Positions 56,057-64,000 of a DNA stretch of 64,000 nt are shown here, in pieces. The stretch spans positions 1,612,001-1,676,000 of the forward strand of contig NZ_CP079105.1 of assembly GCF_019285775.1 (NCBI RefSeq). Reading direction: 5' to 3'. The stretch is from Skermania piniformis (GTDB taxonomy: Bacteria; Actinomycetota; Actinomycetes; Mycobacteriales; Mycobacteriaceae). Under the pieces are notes generated by a model that worked only from the letters and a program-made list of their open reading frames with translations, was not told the origin of the DNA and searched no databases. Positions within the stretch are counted from its first letter, which is position 1. Each line of letters opens with the position of its first letter. The position numbers and the translations under genes are program-made.

Positions 56057-57307
56057 GTGAGCGTCGAAGTGGAGCTGGTGCTCGGTGGGCCGGCGCACGG
56101 CGGGAGTTGCGTCGGCCGGTGGGACGGGCGGGCGGTGTTCGTCCGGCACGGGCTCCCCGGCGAGCGGGTCCGCGCCCGGATCACCGAGGATCGAGGTGGG
56201 CGGTTCTGTCACGCCGATGCGGTGGAGATCCTCGACCCGTCGCCGGATCGGGTGCCGGCCGTCTGTCCGGACGCCGGTCCGGGTGGCGCGGGGTGTTGCG
56301 ACCTGTCGCACGCCGCCCTGCCGGCCCAGCGGGTGCTCAAGGCGACCGTGGTGGCCGAACAGCTGCGCCGGATCGCGCACGTGTCGCCGACCGTGACCGT
56401 CGAGCCGCTGGCCGGATCGGCGACCGGCTGGCGGACGCGGTTGCGCCTCGCGGTGGACGGCGCGGGCCGGGCCGGGATTCGCCGTTACCACAGCACGACG
56501 CTCGCGACCGGTCTGCGCTGTCCCCAGCCGGTGTCCGGGCTGCTGACCGACCTGAGCGAGCGACGCTGGCAGCCCCATGCGGAACTGGTCGTCGTGCGCG
56601 ACGGTGCCGGCACGCGTCACCTGGTCGAGCTGGCCCCGGCGCCGGTCTCGCGAACCGGCCGGCGCAGCCCGGGCCGACGCGGGGCCACCTCGCGGCGGGC
56701 TGCTGCCGGCGCCGTGCGGGCCGAACGCGTGCTGGCCGGTTCCGGGCGGGTCCACGAGCACGTCGCCGGCCGGTCCTGGGAGTTTGCGGCCACCGGCTTC
56801 TGGCAAGCGCATCAGGAAGCAGCGCAACGATATTCGGACCTCATCGGGGAATGGGCCGACCTCGGGCCGGGCGCGACGGCGTGGGATCTGTACAGCGGTG
56901 TCGGGGTTTTTGCCGCCCGGCTGGCCGAACAGGTGGGCATGTCCGGGACCGTGGTCGCGGTGGACTCGGCGGAGTCTGCCGTCGCCGCCGGCGCCGCCGC
57001 GCTCGCCGATCTCGGTCAGCTCCGCTTCGTCGCCGGCCGGGCGGACCGGCGGCTTGCCGAGCTGCCGGACCCGGATGTGGTCGTGCTCGACCCGCCGCGT
57101 TCCGGTGCCGGCGCCGACGTGGTGGCAGCGATCGCGGCGCGGCGGCCGGCTCGGATCGTGCATGTCGGCTGCGATCCGGCGGCGTTCGCCCGGGATGTGG
57201 CCGACTACCGGTCCGCCGGCTACGAACTGGACCTGCTCCGGGCGTACGACGCGTTCCCGCTCACCCATCACGTCGAGGTGATCGGCCGGTTCCGGCCGGT
57301 CTCGTAA
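56057..57307 (+). CDS. TRAM-domain class I SAM-dependent RNA methyltransferase (TrmA/RumA family)
   Basis: A 416-residue RNA uracil-5-methyltransferase-type enzyme (Rv2689c-like). The N-terminal TRAM domain (VELVLGGPAHGGSCVGRWDGRAVFV) is followed by a central domain and a SAM-binding fold (AWDLYSGVGVFAARLAEQVG). The DPPRSGAG motif precedes the catalytic Cys in IVHVGCDPAAFARDV, both intact. RNA (tRNA or 23S rRNA) specificity is uncertain. GTG 56057 lies 11 bp after the permease, so the two are co-transcribed. Confidence 0.88.
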   Translation: MSVEVELVLGGPAHGGSCVGRWDGRAVFVRHGLPGERVRARITEDRGGRFCHADAVEILDPSPDRVPAVCPDAGPGGAGCCDLSHAALPAQRVLKATVVAEQLRRIAHVSPTVTVEPLAGSATGWRTRLRLAVDGAGRAGIRRYHSTTLATGLRCPQPVSGLLTDLSERRWQPHAELVVVRDGAGTRHLVELAPAPVSRTGRRSPGRRGATSRRAAAGAVRAERVLAGSGRVHEHVAGRSWEFAATGFWQAHQEAAQRYSDLIGEWADLGPGATAWDLYSGVGVFAARLAEQVGMSGTVVAVDSAESAVAAGAAALADLGQLRFVAGRADRRLAELPDPDVVVLDPPRSGAGADVVAAIAARRPARIVHVGCDPAAFARDVADYRSAGYELDLLRAYDAFPLTHHVEVIGRFRPVS

Positions 57308-57583
57308 CAAGATCATCACTGTCGACCGATACGCCCCGACAGGATGCGTCGGCGCGGCTCGACAACGACGAGGGGTGTTCGTCGCACATGGCAGTCCGGA
57401 CTCGACGGGATGCGGTTCCATTCGGGAACGCAGTTTTCTCCGGTGATGCAGATCGGGCCGGCCACCCGTCGGGCACGCGAGCGCCGAGTGCTCGATGACC
57501 GTGCTGTCGGGCAGCGTGGCGGTGTCGGCGGCGCTCCTGATCGCGCTGGTCGCGCTGGTCGCGGGAATCCGCGGCCGGCTCGA
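57308..57583. other. Gap of 276 bp between TRAM methyltransferase and DinB-like gene
   Basis: No well supported gene. A short plus-strand frame from ATG 57495 begins with a hydrophobic stretch (AVSAALLIALVALVAGI) but has no ribosome site and runs antisense into the next gene, so it is left out. The hydrophobic part derives from a short repeated gcgctggtc. No strong terminator hairpin was found. Confidence 0.35.
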
Positions 57584-58189
57584 TCAGCTCGGTGGGGCCG
57601 ACCCGCCCGGGCGGGGGTCTCGTCCGATGAAGGCGATCAGCTTGGTCTGTGGGTCGGCGTCTTCGGCCACCGTGACGCGTGGACCGTACTGGCCGCTTGC
57701 CCGGAGCAGTTCGTCCATCGGCTCCATCCCGGCGAGCATCCGGGCGCACACCTGCGCGTCCAGGGTTTCGTCCTGCCCGGTGGCCCGGGCCAGGTCCCAG
57801 GTATGCAGGAAGACGTCGGCCGTGTAGAAACGGCTGATCGCGAGGTCCAGCGGCAACTCGCCGATATGCGGGTTGCGCAGGGTACGGGAGGTGGTGTCCG
57901 GATCGTCCAGCACCGCCTGGACTCCGTCGGTCTGTACCTGCCAGGCCGCGACCGGGTCGTCGTCGACCGCCGGCCCGGTCGGCAGCGTGACTCCGGCGCC
58001 CGCATGCAGGAATGCCGGAAACCACTCCACCAGGTGCCGTACCACATCGCGGGCCCGCCAGCCGGCGACCGGAGCCGGAGCGTCCCAGTCCAGGGTGGCG
58101 GTGCCGCGGACCCGTTCGGTGAACGCTGCCGCAACCCGTCGGTGTTCGGTGGCCGGAGATTCGTCGGCGTCGGTGGTGGTATCGGTCAC
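57584..58189 (-). CDS. DinB-like/mycothiol-dependent-type metal-binding protein (TIGR03086 group)
   Basis: A 201-residue four-helix-bundle protein. A metal site is likely from His in VVRHLVEWF and the late HTWDLARATGQ motif, the hallmark of actinobacterial mycothiol-dependent maleylpyruvate-isomerase-like proteins. The reaction is unknown, possibly a mycothiol transfer. GTG 58189 overlaps the SRPBCC gene stop (GTGA), making it the last gene of an ArsR-SRPBCC-DinB operon. Confidence 0.82.
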   Translation of the reverse strand: MTDTTTDADESPATEHRRVAAAFTERVRGTATLDWDAPAPVAGWRARDVVRHLVEWFPAFLHAGAGVTLPTGPAVDDDPVAAWQVQTDGVQAVLDDPDTTSRTLRNPHIGELPLDLAISRFYTADVFLHTWDLARATGQDETLDAQVCARMLAGMEPMDELLRASGQYGPRVTVAEDADPQTKLIAFIGRDPRPGGSAPPS

Positions 58190-58671
58190 GACAGCTCGAC
58201 CAGCACTGCGTCCAGCTTCCCGTAGCCGTCGTTCACGCCGACTTCCATGCCACTGTGCAGCCAGCCGTCCCGGGCCTCGAACGAGTCACACAGGCTCCGT
58301 TCCCGCAGCCGGGTACGCCCGTCGCCGAGATCGATGAAGTCCGCGAAGCCGAGCGAGACCTCGTCGGGCATGCCCTCCCAGGTGAACGTCTGCACGATCC
58401 GTTCGGCCGGTTTGAGTTGATGGAAACAACCGTGAAAGCCGAACGTCGCGCCGTCCCGTTCGGCCACATAGCGCCAGCTCCCGCCGTCGCGCGCATCCCA
58501 GACCTCGATCGTGTTGGTCATCCCGTTCGGACCGCACCAGCGGGCGAACAGCTCCGGGTCGACGTGCGCCCGGTACACCAGTTCCGGGGGAGCGTCGAAC
58601 TCCCGGACGATCTCGATGATCGGCAGGGCGGGGTCGGCCGCGATCGTGGCCTCGTTTCGGGTGGTGGTCAT
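58186..58671 (-). CDS. SRPBCC/AHSA1-family protein
   Basis: A 161-residue START-like beta-barrel protein. It has the typical ends IIEIVREFDAPPELVYRAHVDPELFARWCGP and MEVGVNDGYGKLDAVL. The family binds hydrophobic ligands in a deep cavity and is very often encoded just after an ArsR regulator, as here (ATGA overlap at 58668-58671). The ligand is unknown. Confidence 0.87.
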   Translation of the reverse strand: MTTTRNEATIAADPALPIIEIVREFDAPPELVYRAHVDPELFARWCGPNGMTNTIEVWDARDGGSWRYVAERDGATFGFHGCFHQLKPAERIVQTFTWEGMPDEVSLGFADFIDLGDGRTRLRERSLCDSFEARDGWLHSGMEVGVNDGYGKLDAVLVELS

Positions 58672-59063
58672 GCTGGGCGTCCCTTCGGTTCGGTAGGTGG
58701 GGCTGTGGTGTCGAGAGTTTCCGGATCCTGGATGTCGGTCAGGAGCGCGTCCAACCGGCGGTAGCGCTGCTCGGCGCGGCGCCGGTAACGCTCCAGCCAC
58801 CCGGTCATCAGGTCGAGCACGTCGGCCTCCAGGTGGACCGGCCGGCGTTGCGCCTCACGTCGCCGACTGACCAGTCCGGCCTCGCCGAGCACCTTGAGGT
58901 GCTTGGACACGGCTTGCAGGCTGATGTCGTACGGCTCGGCCAGATCGTTCACGGTGGCGTCACCGCCGGCCAACCGAGCAACGAGATCGCGCCGGGTCGG
59001 ATCGGCAAGCGCGGCGAAGACCCGATCCAGCTGATCGTCGGCCGCCCCGCTGTTCAACTCCAC
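58668..59063 (-). CDS. ArsR-family transcriptional regulator
   Basis: A 131-residue winged-helix repressor. The DNA-recognition helix region is DISLQAVSKHLKVLGEAGLVSRRREAQRR. There are no metal-binding Cys pairs, so it belongs to the non-metal SRPBCC-linked ArsR group. It is the first gene of a three-gene operon and probably autoregulates: GTG 59063 is 6 nt downstream of a strong -10 box, with TTCAACC direct repeats around the promoter. Confidence 0.88.
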   Translation of the reverse strand: MELNSGAADDQLDRVFAALADPTRRDLVARLAGGDATVNDLAEPYDISLQAVSKHLKVLGEAGLVSRRREAQRRPVHLEADVLDLMTGWLERYRRRAEQRYRRLDALLTDIQDPETLDTTAPPTEPKGRPA

Positions 59064-59112
59064 GGTTGAACACTAGGTCGGCGTCTCCGCCGTTGTCAAT
59101 TGATTGGTTGAA
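59064..59112 (-). promoter_or_regulatory. Promoter and operator of the ArsR operon
   Basis: On the minus strand TTGACA (59099-59094), 18 nt, then TAGTGT (59075-59070) gives a near-consensus SigA promoter that starts transcription at the GTG. TTCAACC occurs twice, just after the -10 box and just upstream of the -35 box (near 59111-59105), framing the promoter as a likely repressor site. Confidence 0.65.
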
Positions 59113-59132
59113 TAAGGCCGACGGGCCGGAGC

Positions 59133-59825
59133 TCAGGCCAGTGCCCAGGTCACCTCGACGTCGGTCCGGATCTCGCTCTCGCCCGGCTCGATCGGCATCG
59201 GGGTGGCGGCCGCCGCCATCGCCCGCAACATCGGTCGGGGTTCGCGCGGGCCCGACTGCTCGGTGATGTCGAGCACTGCGCCGAGCCGGCGGCCCGCGAG
59301 ATCGGCGTATTGCTCGGCGCGGGCGCGCGCGTCGGCCCACGCGGCGTCGCGGGCCCGCACCAACAACTCGCCCGGATCGCGGAAGCTCGAGCTGAAGCCG
59401 CCGAGCCGGACGTCGTTGCCGCCGGCAGCCACGGCGGCGGCGATGATCTCGGCCGGGGACGGTCCGCCGGGCGGGGCGGTGCGGTCATGCGATACCGCGG
59501 ACAACGAGAGCGCAGCGGACAGCGACGCGGTCGCCAGATATCCGGTGATCCGCTGTCCGCGGCGGTCTTCCCATGCGGTTTCGGCCTGCACCGACAGGCC
59601 GGTGGTGGTCAGGTCGGCGCCCGCCACACCGCTGTGCCGCAGCGAGGTCAGCACGGCATCGGTGACCCGGCCGGCGTCGGCCCAGGCGAGCGCGACATCC
59701 GGCCGTCGGGTTTCCACGGTGAACGACACCTGCATCAGGTCCGGCGTCGCGGCGGCGCGGCCCTGGCCGCGCACGGTAACCGCACCGCGGTCGGCGGCTC
59801 GGGCGCTCGGTGGGTAGTCCGGCAT
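59133..59825 (-). CDS. SIMPL domain (DUF541) protein
   Basis: A 230-residue protein of the SIMPL/YggE family. The start VTVRGQGRAAATPDLMQVSFTVETRRPD and the end IEPGESEIRTDVEVTWAL are typical. Most relatives are periplasmic or exported, but no signal peptide is evident here. Members have been linked to oxidative-stress protection, without a defined mechanism. It is upstream of the ArsR operon on the same strand and divergent from dxs. Confidence 0.83.
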   Translation of the reverse strand: MPDYPPSARAADRGAVTVRGQGRAAATPDLMQVSFTVETRRPDVALAWADAGRVTDAVLTSLRHSGVAGADLTTTGLSVQAETAWEDRRGQRITGYLATASLSAALSLSAVSHDRTAPPGGPSPAEIIAAAVAAGGNDVRLGGFSSSFRDPGELLVRARDAAWADARARAEQYADLAGRRLGAVLDITEQSGPREPRPMLRAMAAAATPMPIEPGESEIRTDVEVTWALA

Positions 59826-59963
59826 CGGTCGCCTCCGCGTCGGTGGGCAGAATCGTCATGGACAAACGTCGTTGCCGATGCTAGCCGCAACCTTTTCGCA
59901 ACTTATGCCGACGGCGCGCCGCGACTCCGCTCGACACTCCGGTCGGCGCTGTCCGACCTTTCG

Positions 59964-59969
59964 TAGACT
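59964..59969 (+). promoter_or_regulatory. -10 box upstream of dxs
   Basis: TAGACT, about 70 nt upstream of the chosen dxs start, is the best promoter hexamer in the 215-bp region between the SIMPL gene and dxs. Confidence 0.4.
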
Positions 59970-60040
59970 GAGCGGACAAGGGTGTCGTGGCCCGACTGGC
60001 CGCGACCGGCGGACAGCCGATCGGCAAGGGAGCGGGTTTC

Positions 60041-61969
60041 GTGGGTGTTCTTGCCCGGATCGACAGGCCGAGCGATCTGCGCGGGCTCTCCGGCGGGGAG
60101 CTGGCCGAGCTGGCTGCGGAGATCCGCGATTTTCTGGTCCGGAAGGTGGCCGCGACCGGCGGGCACCTCGGCCCGAATCTGGGCGTGGTCGAGCTGACGC
60201 TGGCCCTGCATCGAGTGTTCGATTCGCCGCGGGATGCGATCGTCTTCGACACCGGTCACCAGGCCTACGTGCACAAGATCGTGACCGGGCGGCGGGACGG
60301 TTTCGACCGGCTCCGGATGCAGGGCGGGCTGTCGGGCTATCCGAGCCGGGCCGAGAGCGAACACGACTGGGTGGAGTCCTCGCACGCATCGGCGGCGCTG
60401 TCCTACGCGGACGGATTGGCCAAGGCTTTCGAGCTGACCGCCCAGCGGCGACGGCATGTCGTAGCGGTGGTCGGCGACGGCGCGCTCACCGGCGGGATGT
60501 GCTGGGAGGCGCTCAACAATATCGCGGCGGGACAGGACCGTCCGGTGGTGATCGTGGTCAACGACAACGGCCGGTCGTACGCGCCGACCATCGGTGGATT
60601 GGCCGACCGGCTGGCCGCGCTCCGGCTGCAGCCGGAGTACGAGCGCGCCCTGGAAACCGGTCGTCGTTGGGTCAATCGAGTGCCCGGGGTCGGTCGTTCG
60701 TTGTATGCCGTGCTCCATGCCGTGAAGGTAGGGGTCAAGGACGCGGTCAGTCCGCAGGCCTTGTTCAGCGACCTGGGCCTGAAGTATCTCGGTCCGGTGG
60801 ACGGACACGATCAGGCGGCGCTGGAAGCGGCGCTGCGCCGGGCCAAGGACTATCACGGGCCGATCGTCGTCCATGCGGTCACCCGCAAGGGGATGGGATA
60901 TCGGCCTGCCGAAGACGATGAAGCCGACCAGATGCACCAGTGTGCGCCGATGGATCCGCGCACGGGCGATCCGTTGGGTGCGGCCGGGGCCCCGGATTGG
61001 ACCGCGGTGTTCGCCCCCGAGCTCATCGCGCACGGCGAGCGTCGGCCGGACCTGGTCGCGATCACCGCAGCAATGGCCGGCCCGACCGGGCTGGCCGCCT
61101 TCGGCGAGCGATTCCCGGATCGGTTCTTCGACGTCGGGATCGCCGAACAGCATGCGGTGACTTCGGCTGCCGGGCTTGCTCTGGGTGGCCTGCATCCGGT
61201 CGTCGCGGTCTATTCCACCTTCCTCAACCGCGCTTTCGACCAGGTGTTGATGGACGTCGCGCTGCTCGACCAGCCGGTCACGTTCGTGCTGCACCGGGCC
61301 GGGGTGACCGGGCCGGACGGGGCTTCGCACAACGGCGTGTGGGATCTGTCGTTGCTCGGCGTGGTGCCCGGGATGCGGGTCGCAGCTCCGCGGGACGGCG
61401 CCACCCTGCGGGAGGAACTGGCCGAGGCGCTCGCGGTCACCACCGGACCGACGGCGATCCGACTGCCCAAGGGTTCGGTCGGGCCCGACATCGCGGCGGT
61501 GCAACGAGTGGACGGCGTGGATGTGCTTCGGCTGCCGCCCGGGGACAGCAGTGGTGACGTGCTGATCGTTGCGGTCGGCCCGTTCGCCGAGGTTGCCCTG
61601 GCGGCCGCGGAGCTGTTGCAGATCCAGGGGATCGGTGCGATCGTGGTCGATCCGCGCTGGGTGCTGCCGGTAGCCGCGGCGATCGTGCAGCTCGCCGAGC
61701 AGGTTCCGTTGGTGGTCACGCTCGAGGACGGTGGCGTGCACGGCGGGGTCGGGGCCGGCGTGTCGGCGGCACTGCGATCGGCCGGGGTCGACGTGCCCTG
61801 CCGGGATCTGGGCGTGCCGCAGCAGTTCCTCGATCACGGGTCCCGCAGCGAGGTTCTGGGTGAACTCGGGCTCACCGCGCAGGGTGTCGCGCGGCGGGTG
61901 ACCGGCTGGATTGCGGCGCTCGACCCGGTCCCGGTCGCCGCGGGTCGCGGAGCCGACGCCGCGTCCTGA
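60041..61969 (+). CDS. dxs: 1-deoxy-D-xylulose-5-phosphate synthase
   Basis: The first enzyme of the MEP isoprenoid pathway, joining pyruvate and glyceraldehyde-3-phosphate; 642 residues. The thiamine diphosphate site [16 protein letters not shown], the catalytic-His region [12 protein letters not shown] and the C-terminal [13 protein letters not shown] are intact. GTG 60041 ([10 protein letters not shown]) is chosen because GGGAG precedes it and it matches the family start; GTG 59987 would add 18 residues. It supplies IPP/DMAPP used by all prenyl pathways, including the geosmin operon 44 kb away. Confidence 0.95.
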   Translation: MGVLARIDRPSDLRGLSGGELAELAAEIRDFLVRKVAATGGHLGPNLGVVELTLALHRVFDSPRDAIVFDTGHQAYVHKIVTGRRDGFDRLRMQGGLSGYPSRAESEHDWVESSHASAALSYADGLAKAFELTAQRRRHVVAVVGDGALTGGMCWEALNNIAAGQDRPVVIVVNDNGRSYAPTIGGLADRLAALRLQPEYERALETGRRWVNRVPGVGRSLYAVLHAVKVGVKDAVSPQALFSDLGLKYLGPVDGHDQAALEAALRRAKDYHGPIVVHAVTRKGMGYRPAEDDEADQMHQCAPMDPRTGDPLGAAGAPDWTAVFAPELIAHGERRPDLVAITAAMAGPTGLAAFGERFPDRFFDVGIAEQHAVTSAAGLALGGLHPVVAVYSTFLNRAFDQVLMDVALLDQPVTFVLHRAGVTGPDGASHNGVWDLSLLGVVPGMRVAAPRDGATLREELAEALAVTTGPTAIRLPKGSVGPDIAAVQRVDGVDVLRLPPGDSSGDVLIVAVGPFAEVALAAAELLQIQGIGAIVVDPRWVLPVAAAIVQLAEQVPLVVTLEDGGVHGGVGAGVSAALRSAGVDVPCRDLGVPQQFLDHGSRSEVLGELGLTAQGVARRVTGWIAALDPVPVAAGRGADAAS

Positions 61970-61995
61970 CCGACTCGACTGCGTAGGTAGCCGGC

Positions 61996-63252
61996 TCAGC
62001 TCGAGCCGAATGCCGCCACCAAGCGCGGGACCACCAGTTCTCGTTGCCATGCCCGGGCCCCGCCTGCCCGCAAGTATTCGTCGACGGCCTCGGCCCGGGC
62101 CAGATCGCCGGACCGGACGCCGTCCCAGCACAGTCGGCGCAGCAGGTCGGGAACGAGCAGGTTCTCGGTCGGGATCCGGACCTGCTCGCTCAACCCGGTC
62201 ATGGCCGCGCGTGCGGCGGTCAGTCGATCTGCCGCTTCCGGGTTGCGCCGGGCCCAACGGTTCGGCGGTGGCGGCCCGTCGAAAGGTTGGCTGGCCGGCG
62301 GTAGTTCCTCGGTCGGCAACGCCCGCGCCCGCTCGATGGCATCGAGCCAGGTGCGAGAGAGCCGGCGCTGCCGGGGCCCACCGAACACCGACAGTCGCCG
62401 AAGCTCGTCGACGGTGCTCGGGACGACGGATGCCGCCGCGACGATCGCGGCGTCCGGCAGTATCCGGCCCGGCGCGATGTCTCGGTTGCGGGCGAGGTTG
62501 TCGCGGGTCGTCCAGAGCTCGCGCACGACGGCCAGTTGCCGCGGCCGGCGCAACGTATGGATCTGCGAGGTGCGTCGCCACCGGTCGGTCCGCGGCGTCG
62601 ATCGGGTGGCGGTCCGGATGTACTCGAACTCCTCCGCTGCCCAATCGGTCTTACCCTGGGCCGAGAGTTCGGCGGCAATCGCATCCCGGAGCTCCGGGAG
62701 CAGTTCGACGTCCAGGGCGGCGTAGTTCAGCCAAGCGTCGGGCAGCGGGCGCTTGGACCAGTCGGCAGCGCCGTGCCCCTTCGCCAGACCGAACCCCAAC
62801 AGGCGCTCCACCATCGCGGCCAGCCCGACCCGCTCGAAACCGGCCAGCCGCCCGGCTAGCTCGGTGTCGTACAGCCGCATCGGGGTCAGACCGAGGTCGG
62901 CCAGGCCGGGTAGGTCCTGGTCGGCGGCATGGAGCGTCCAATCCAGGTCGTTGACCACGGCGATCAGTGGGTCGAGCTCGGCGGCGACCGGGATCGGGTC
63001 GATGAGAACGGTTCCGGCGTCGCGTCGCCGCAGCTGGATCAGGTAAGCGCGGGGGGAGTAGCGGAAGCCGGAGGCCCGCTCGGCGTCCACGGCGAGCGGG
63101 CCGGTGCCGGCGGCGAGCTGATCGGCCGCCTTGCGCACCCCGTCGGCGGTATCCACCACCGGCGGCACCCCCGCTACGGGAGCGGCAAGCAGCGGAACTG
63201 GAGTGGGTTCCGGCGCGTCGGCCGAACCGGCCGTCGCGCCGAACTCTGACAT
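61996..63252 (-). CDS. RNase D-like 3'-5' exonuclease with HRDC domain
   Basis: A 418-residue DEDDy-family nuclease (Rv2681-like). Exo I is LAVDAERASGFRY, Exo II lies in WTLHAADQDLPGL and Exo III in NYAALDVELL (Tyr and Asp), all intact. A central HRDC domain follows (RELWTTRDNLARNRDIAPGRILPD) and a second helical region sits at the C-terminus. It probably trims tRNA or other stable RNA 3' ends. It converges on dxs, as in mycobacteria. Confidence 0.9.
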   Translation of the reverse strand: MSEFGATAGSADAPEPTPVPLLAAPVAGVPPVVDTADGVRKAADQLAAGTGPLAVDAERASGFRYSPRAYLIQLRRRDAGTVLIDPIPVAAELDPLIAVVNDLDWTLHAADQDLPGLADLGLTPMRLYDTELAGRLAGFERVGLAAMVERLLGFGLAKGHGAADWSKRPLPDAWLNYAALDVELLPELRDAIAAELSAQGKTDWAAEEFEYIRTATRSTPRTDRWRRTSQIHTLRRPRQLAVVRELWTTRDNLARNRDIAPGRILPDAAIVAAASVVPSTVDELRRLSVFGGPRQRRLSRTWLDAIERARALPTEELPPASQPFDGPPPPNRWARRNPEAADRLTAARAAMTGLSEQVRIPTENLLVPDLLRRLCWDGVRSGDLARAEAVDEYLRAGGARAWQRELVVPRLVAAFGSS

Positions 63253-63351
63253 ACCCGCACCTTACGTGCGGTTCTGCCCCGGAGTGGTCATGTCCTCGGC
63301 GCGTTTTTCCGAAGGATGCGGTCGCGGGCCGCGTCGCATCCCCGGCGGTGG

Positions 63352-64000
63352 TCAGTTCGCCGCGGCCGCCAGCTCGTCGAGCCCGTGCTGAAAATCGTCG
63401 ACCAGCGACCACAGGTCCGGCACCAGATCTTGGCAGGCGATCAAGCCGACGTTGAGCCGATCCTCCAGCGACATCACCGTGACGTTGAGTCCCGCACCGT
63501 GGAACACCGGACCGAGCGGGTACATCGCCGTGATGTGCGCGCCCAGGAAGTAGAGCGGGACCGGCGGACCCGGCACATTGGATACCACCAGGTTGTGGAT
63601 GACCGGATGTCGTTCGGCCAGCCGCAGATCGGCGTATACCCGCATCGCGGTGCCGAACACCGCCGGGCCGGAGAACTGCGCCCAGTCCTGCAGCAGGGTC
63701 GCGCCGATCGCGTTGTTGTGCAGCTTCGCCACGTCGTTTGCCTCGGCGCCGGCCCGCAGCCGTTCGGCCGGATCGGCGATATCGCTGCGCAATTGGGTGA
63801 ACATTGCGGAGACCTGATTGGTGCCGGGGCGGTCCGAGCTCGCGTGTACCGACACCGGCACCATCGCGACCAGCGAGGTGTCCGGGAGCTCGTCTCGCTC
63901 GGCGAGGTAGCTCCGCAGCGCGCTGGCCACCAGGGTGAGCACCACATCGTTGACCTTCACCCCGAACGCGTTCTTCACCTGCTTGACCGTGTTCAGGTCG
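63352..64000 (-). CDS. WS/DGAT wax ester synthase/diacylglycerol acyltransferase, 5' end outside the window
   Basis: The C-terminal 215 or so residues of a wax-ester synthase/acyl-CoA:diacylglycerol acyltransferase, which makes storage triacylglycerol or wax esters. NDVVLTLVASALRSYL, the PGTNQVS region, VSNVPGPPVPLYFLGA and the DUF1298 end (GLNVTVMSLEDRLNVGL) are family hallmarks. The HHxxxDG active site lies in the missing N-terminal part. The frame is open to the window end, so this is a truncated view and not a broken gene. Confidence 0.9.
   Translation of the reverse strand, partial: DLNTVKQVKNAFGVKVNDVVLTLVASALRSYLAERDELPDTSLVAMVPVSVHASSDRPGTNQVSAMFTQLRSDIADPAERLRAGAEANDVAKLHNNAIGATLLQDWAQFSGPAVFGTAMRVYADLRLAERHPVIHNLVVSNVPGPPVPLYFLGAHITAMYPLGPVFHGAGLNVTVMSLEDRLNVGLIACQDLVPDLWSLVDDFQHGLDELAAAAN

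Noticed and set aside
57495-57827. Short plus-strand frame with an N-terminal hydrophobic segment
   Set aside because: It has no ribosome site, runs antisense through the DinB-like gene for most of its length, and the hydrophobic run comes from a short repeated gcgctggtc sequence.
59903-62644. Very long minus-strand frame opposite dxs
   Set aside because: It is a high-GC shadow: dxs on the plus strand has all family motifs, and the opposing frame is low in hydrophobic core and rich in Arg and Asp.

Overview
The window is about 64 kb of high-GC DNA with dense genes, many GTG starts and short gene overlaps. It comes from an actinobacterium of the order Mycobacteriales, most likely a Nocardia- or Rhodococcus-like genus. 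Support is the presence of IdeR, SigA and SigB, a WS/DGAT acyltransferase, a Cei-like envelope protein, and a gene order that recalls the Mycobacterium tuberculosis stretch from Rv2681/dxs1 to fadE20 (dxs, RNase D, APC permease, ceoB/ceoC, DUF3159, OB-fold, DUF3710, dut, DUF3093, DUF4193, cei, suhB, sigA, then DUF3039/DUF3099/YihY, sigB, ideR, PAC2, nrdR, LysM/chiZ, lexA, fadE). The synteny is recalled from family knowledge and was not computed.

Layout. 1-4.3 kb: a truncated exported beta-propeller-like protein, a long-chain acyl-CoA dehydrogenase, lexA with SOS boxes, a divergent LysM cell-division inhibitor candidate, and nrdR. 4.3-9.6 kb: hrpA and a class III aminotransferase. 9.6-16.1 kb: a specialised-metabolism island with isopentenyl diphosphate isomerase, divergent from a tight four-gene operon. 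That operon encodes a cyclic-nucleotide-binding-domain (Family 2B) encapsulin shell protein, a two-domain geosmin synthase, a second encapsulin shell protein lacking the nucleotide-binding domain, and a polyprenyl diphosphate synthase. 16-24.8 kb: an RNA helicase, PAC2 protein, lipoprotein, DUF2252, DUF4192, galE and ideR. 24.9-30.7 kb: an acuC deacetylase / Pat-like acetyltransferase pair, an atypical endonuclease III, and sigB. 30.7-41.3 kb: methyltransferase, AraC/DJ-1 regulator, MFS transporter, a repeat-rich roadblock protein and a truncated paralogue, small conserved genes, YihY, a helicase and a LysM protein. 41.3-52.6 kb: a KhtT/Kef-type antiporter pair, a small membrane gene, sigA, suhB, cei, dut and other conserved actinobacterial genes, and a pentapeptide-repeat protein. 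52.6-64 kb: a TrkA-type CeoB/CeoC pair, APC permease, TRAM RNA methyltransferase, an ArsR-SRPBCC-DinB operon, SIMPL protein, dxs, an RNase D-like nuclease and a truncated WS/DGAT.

The standout is the geosmin/encapsulin operon. IDI can balance IPP and DMAPP, the polyprenyl synthase can make farnesyl diphosphate, and geosmin synthase consumes it, presumably inside a shell built from two different HK97-fold proteins. A short motif, LG[TG][AS][AG]AR, occurs near the N-terminus of both shell proteins, in the inter-domain linker of geosmin synthase and again at its extreme C-terminus. I propose it as a shared assembly or cargo-docking signature.

A second theme is short tandem repeats (15-33 bp). 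Most lie in frame inside genes (hrpA, pat-like, roadblock, helicase, suhB), and two duplicate the stop-codon region of a gene (sigB, DUF3159). A third is leaderless GTG starts preceded by TANNNT boxes. No tRNA, rRNA, CRISPR array or recognisable insertion sequence was seen.
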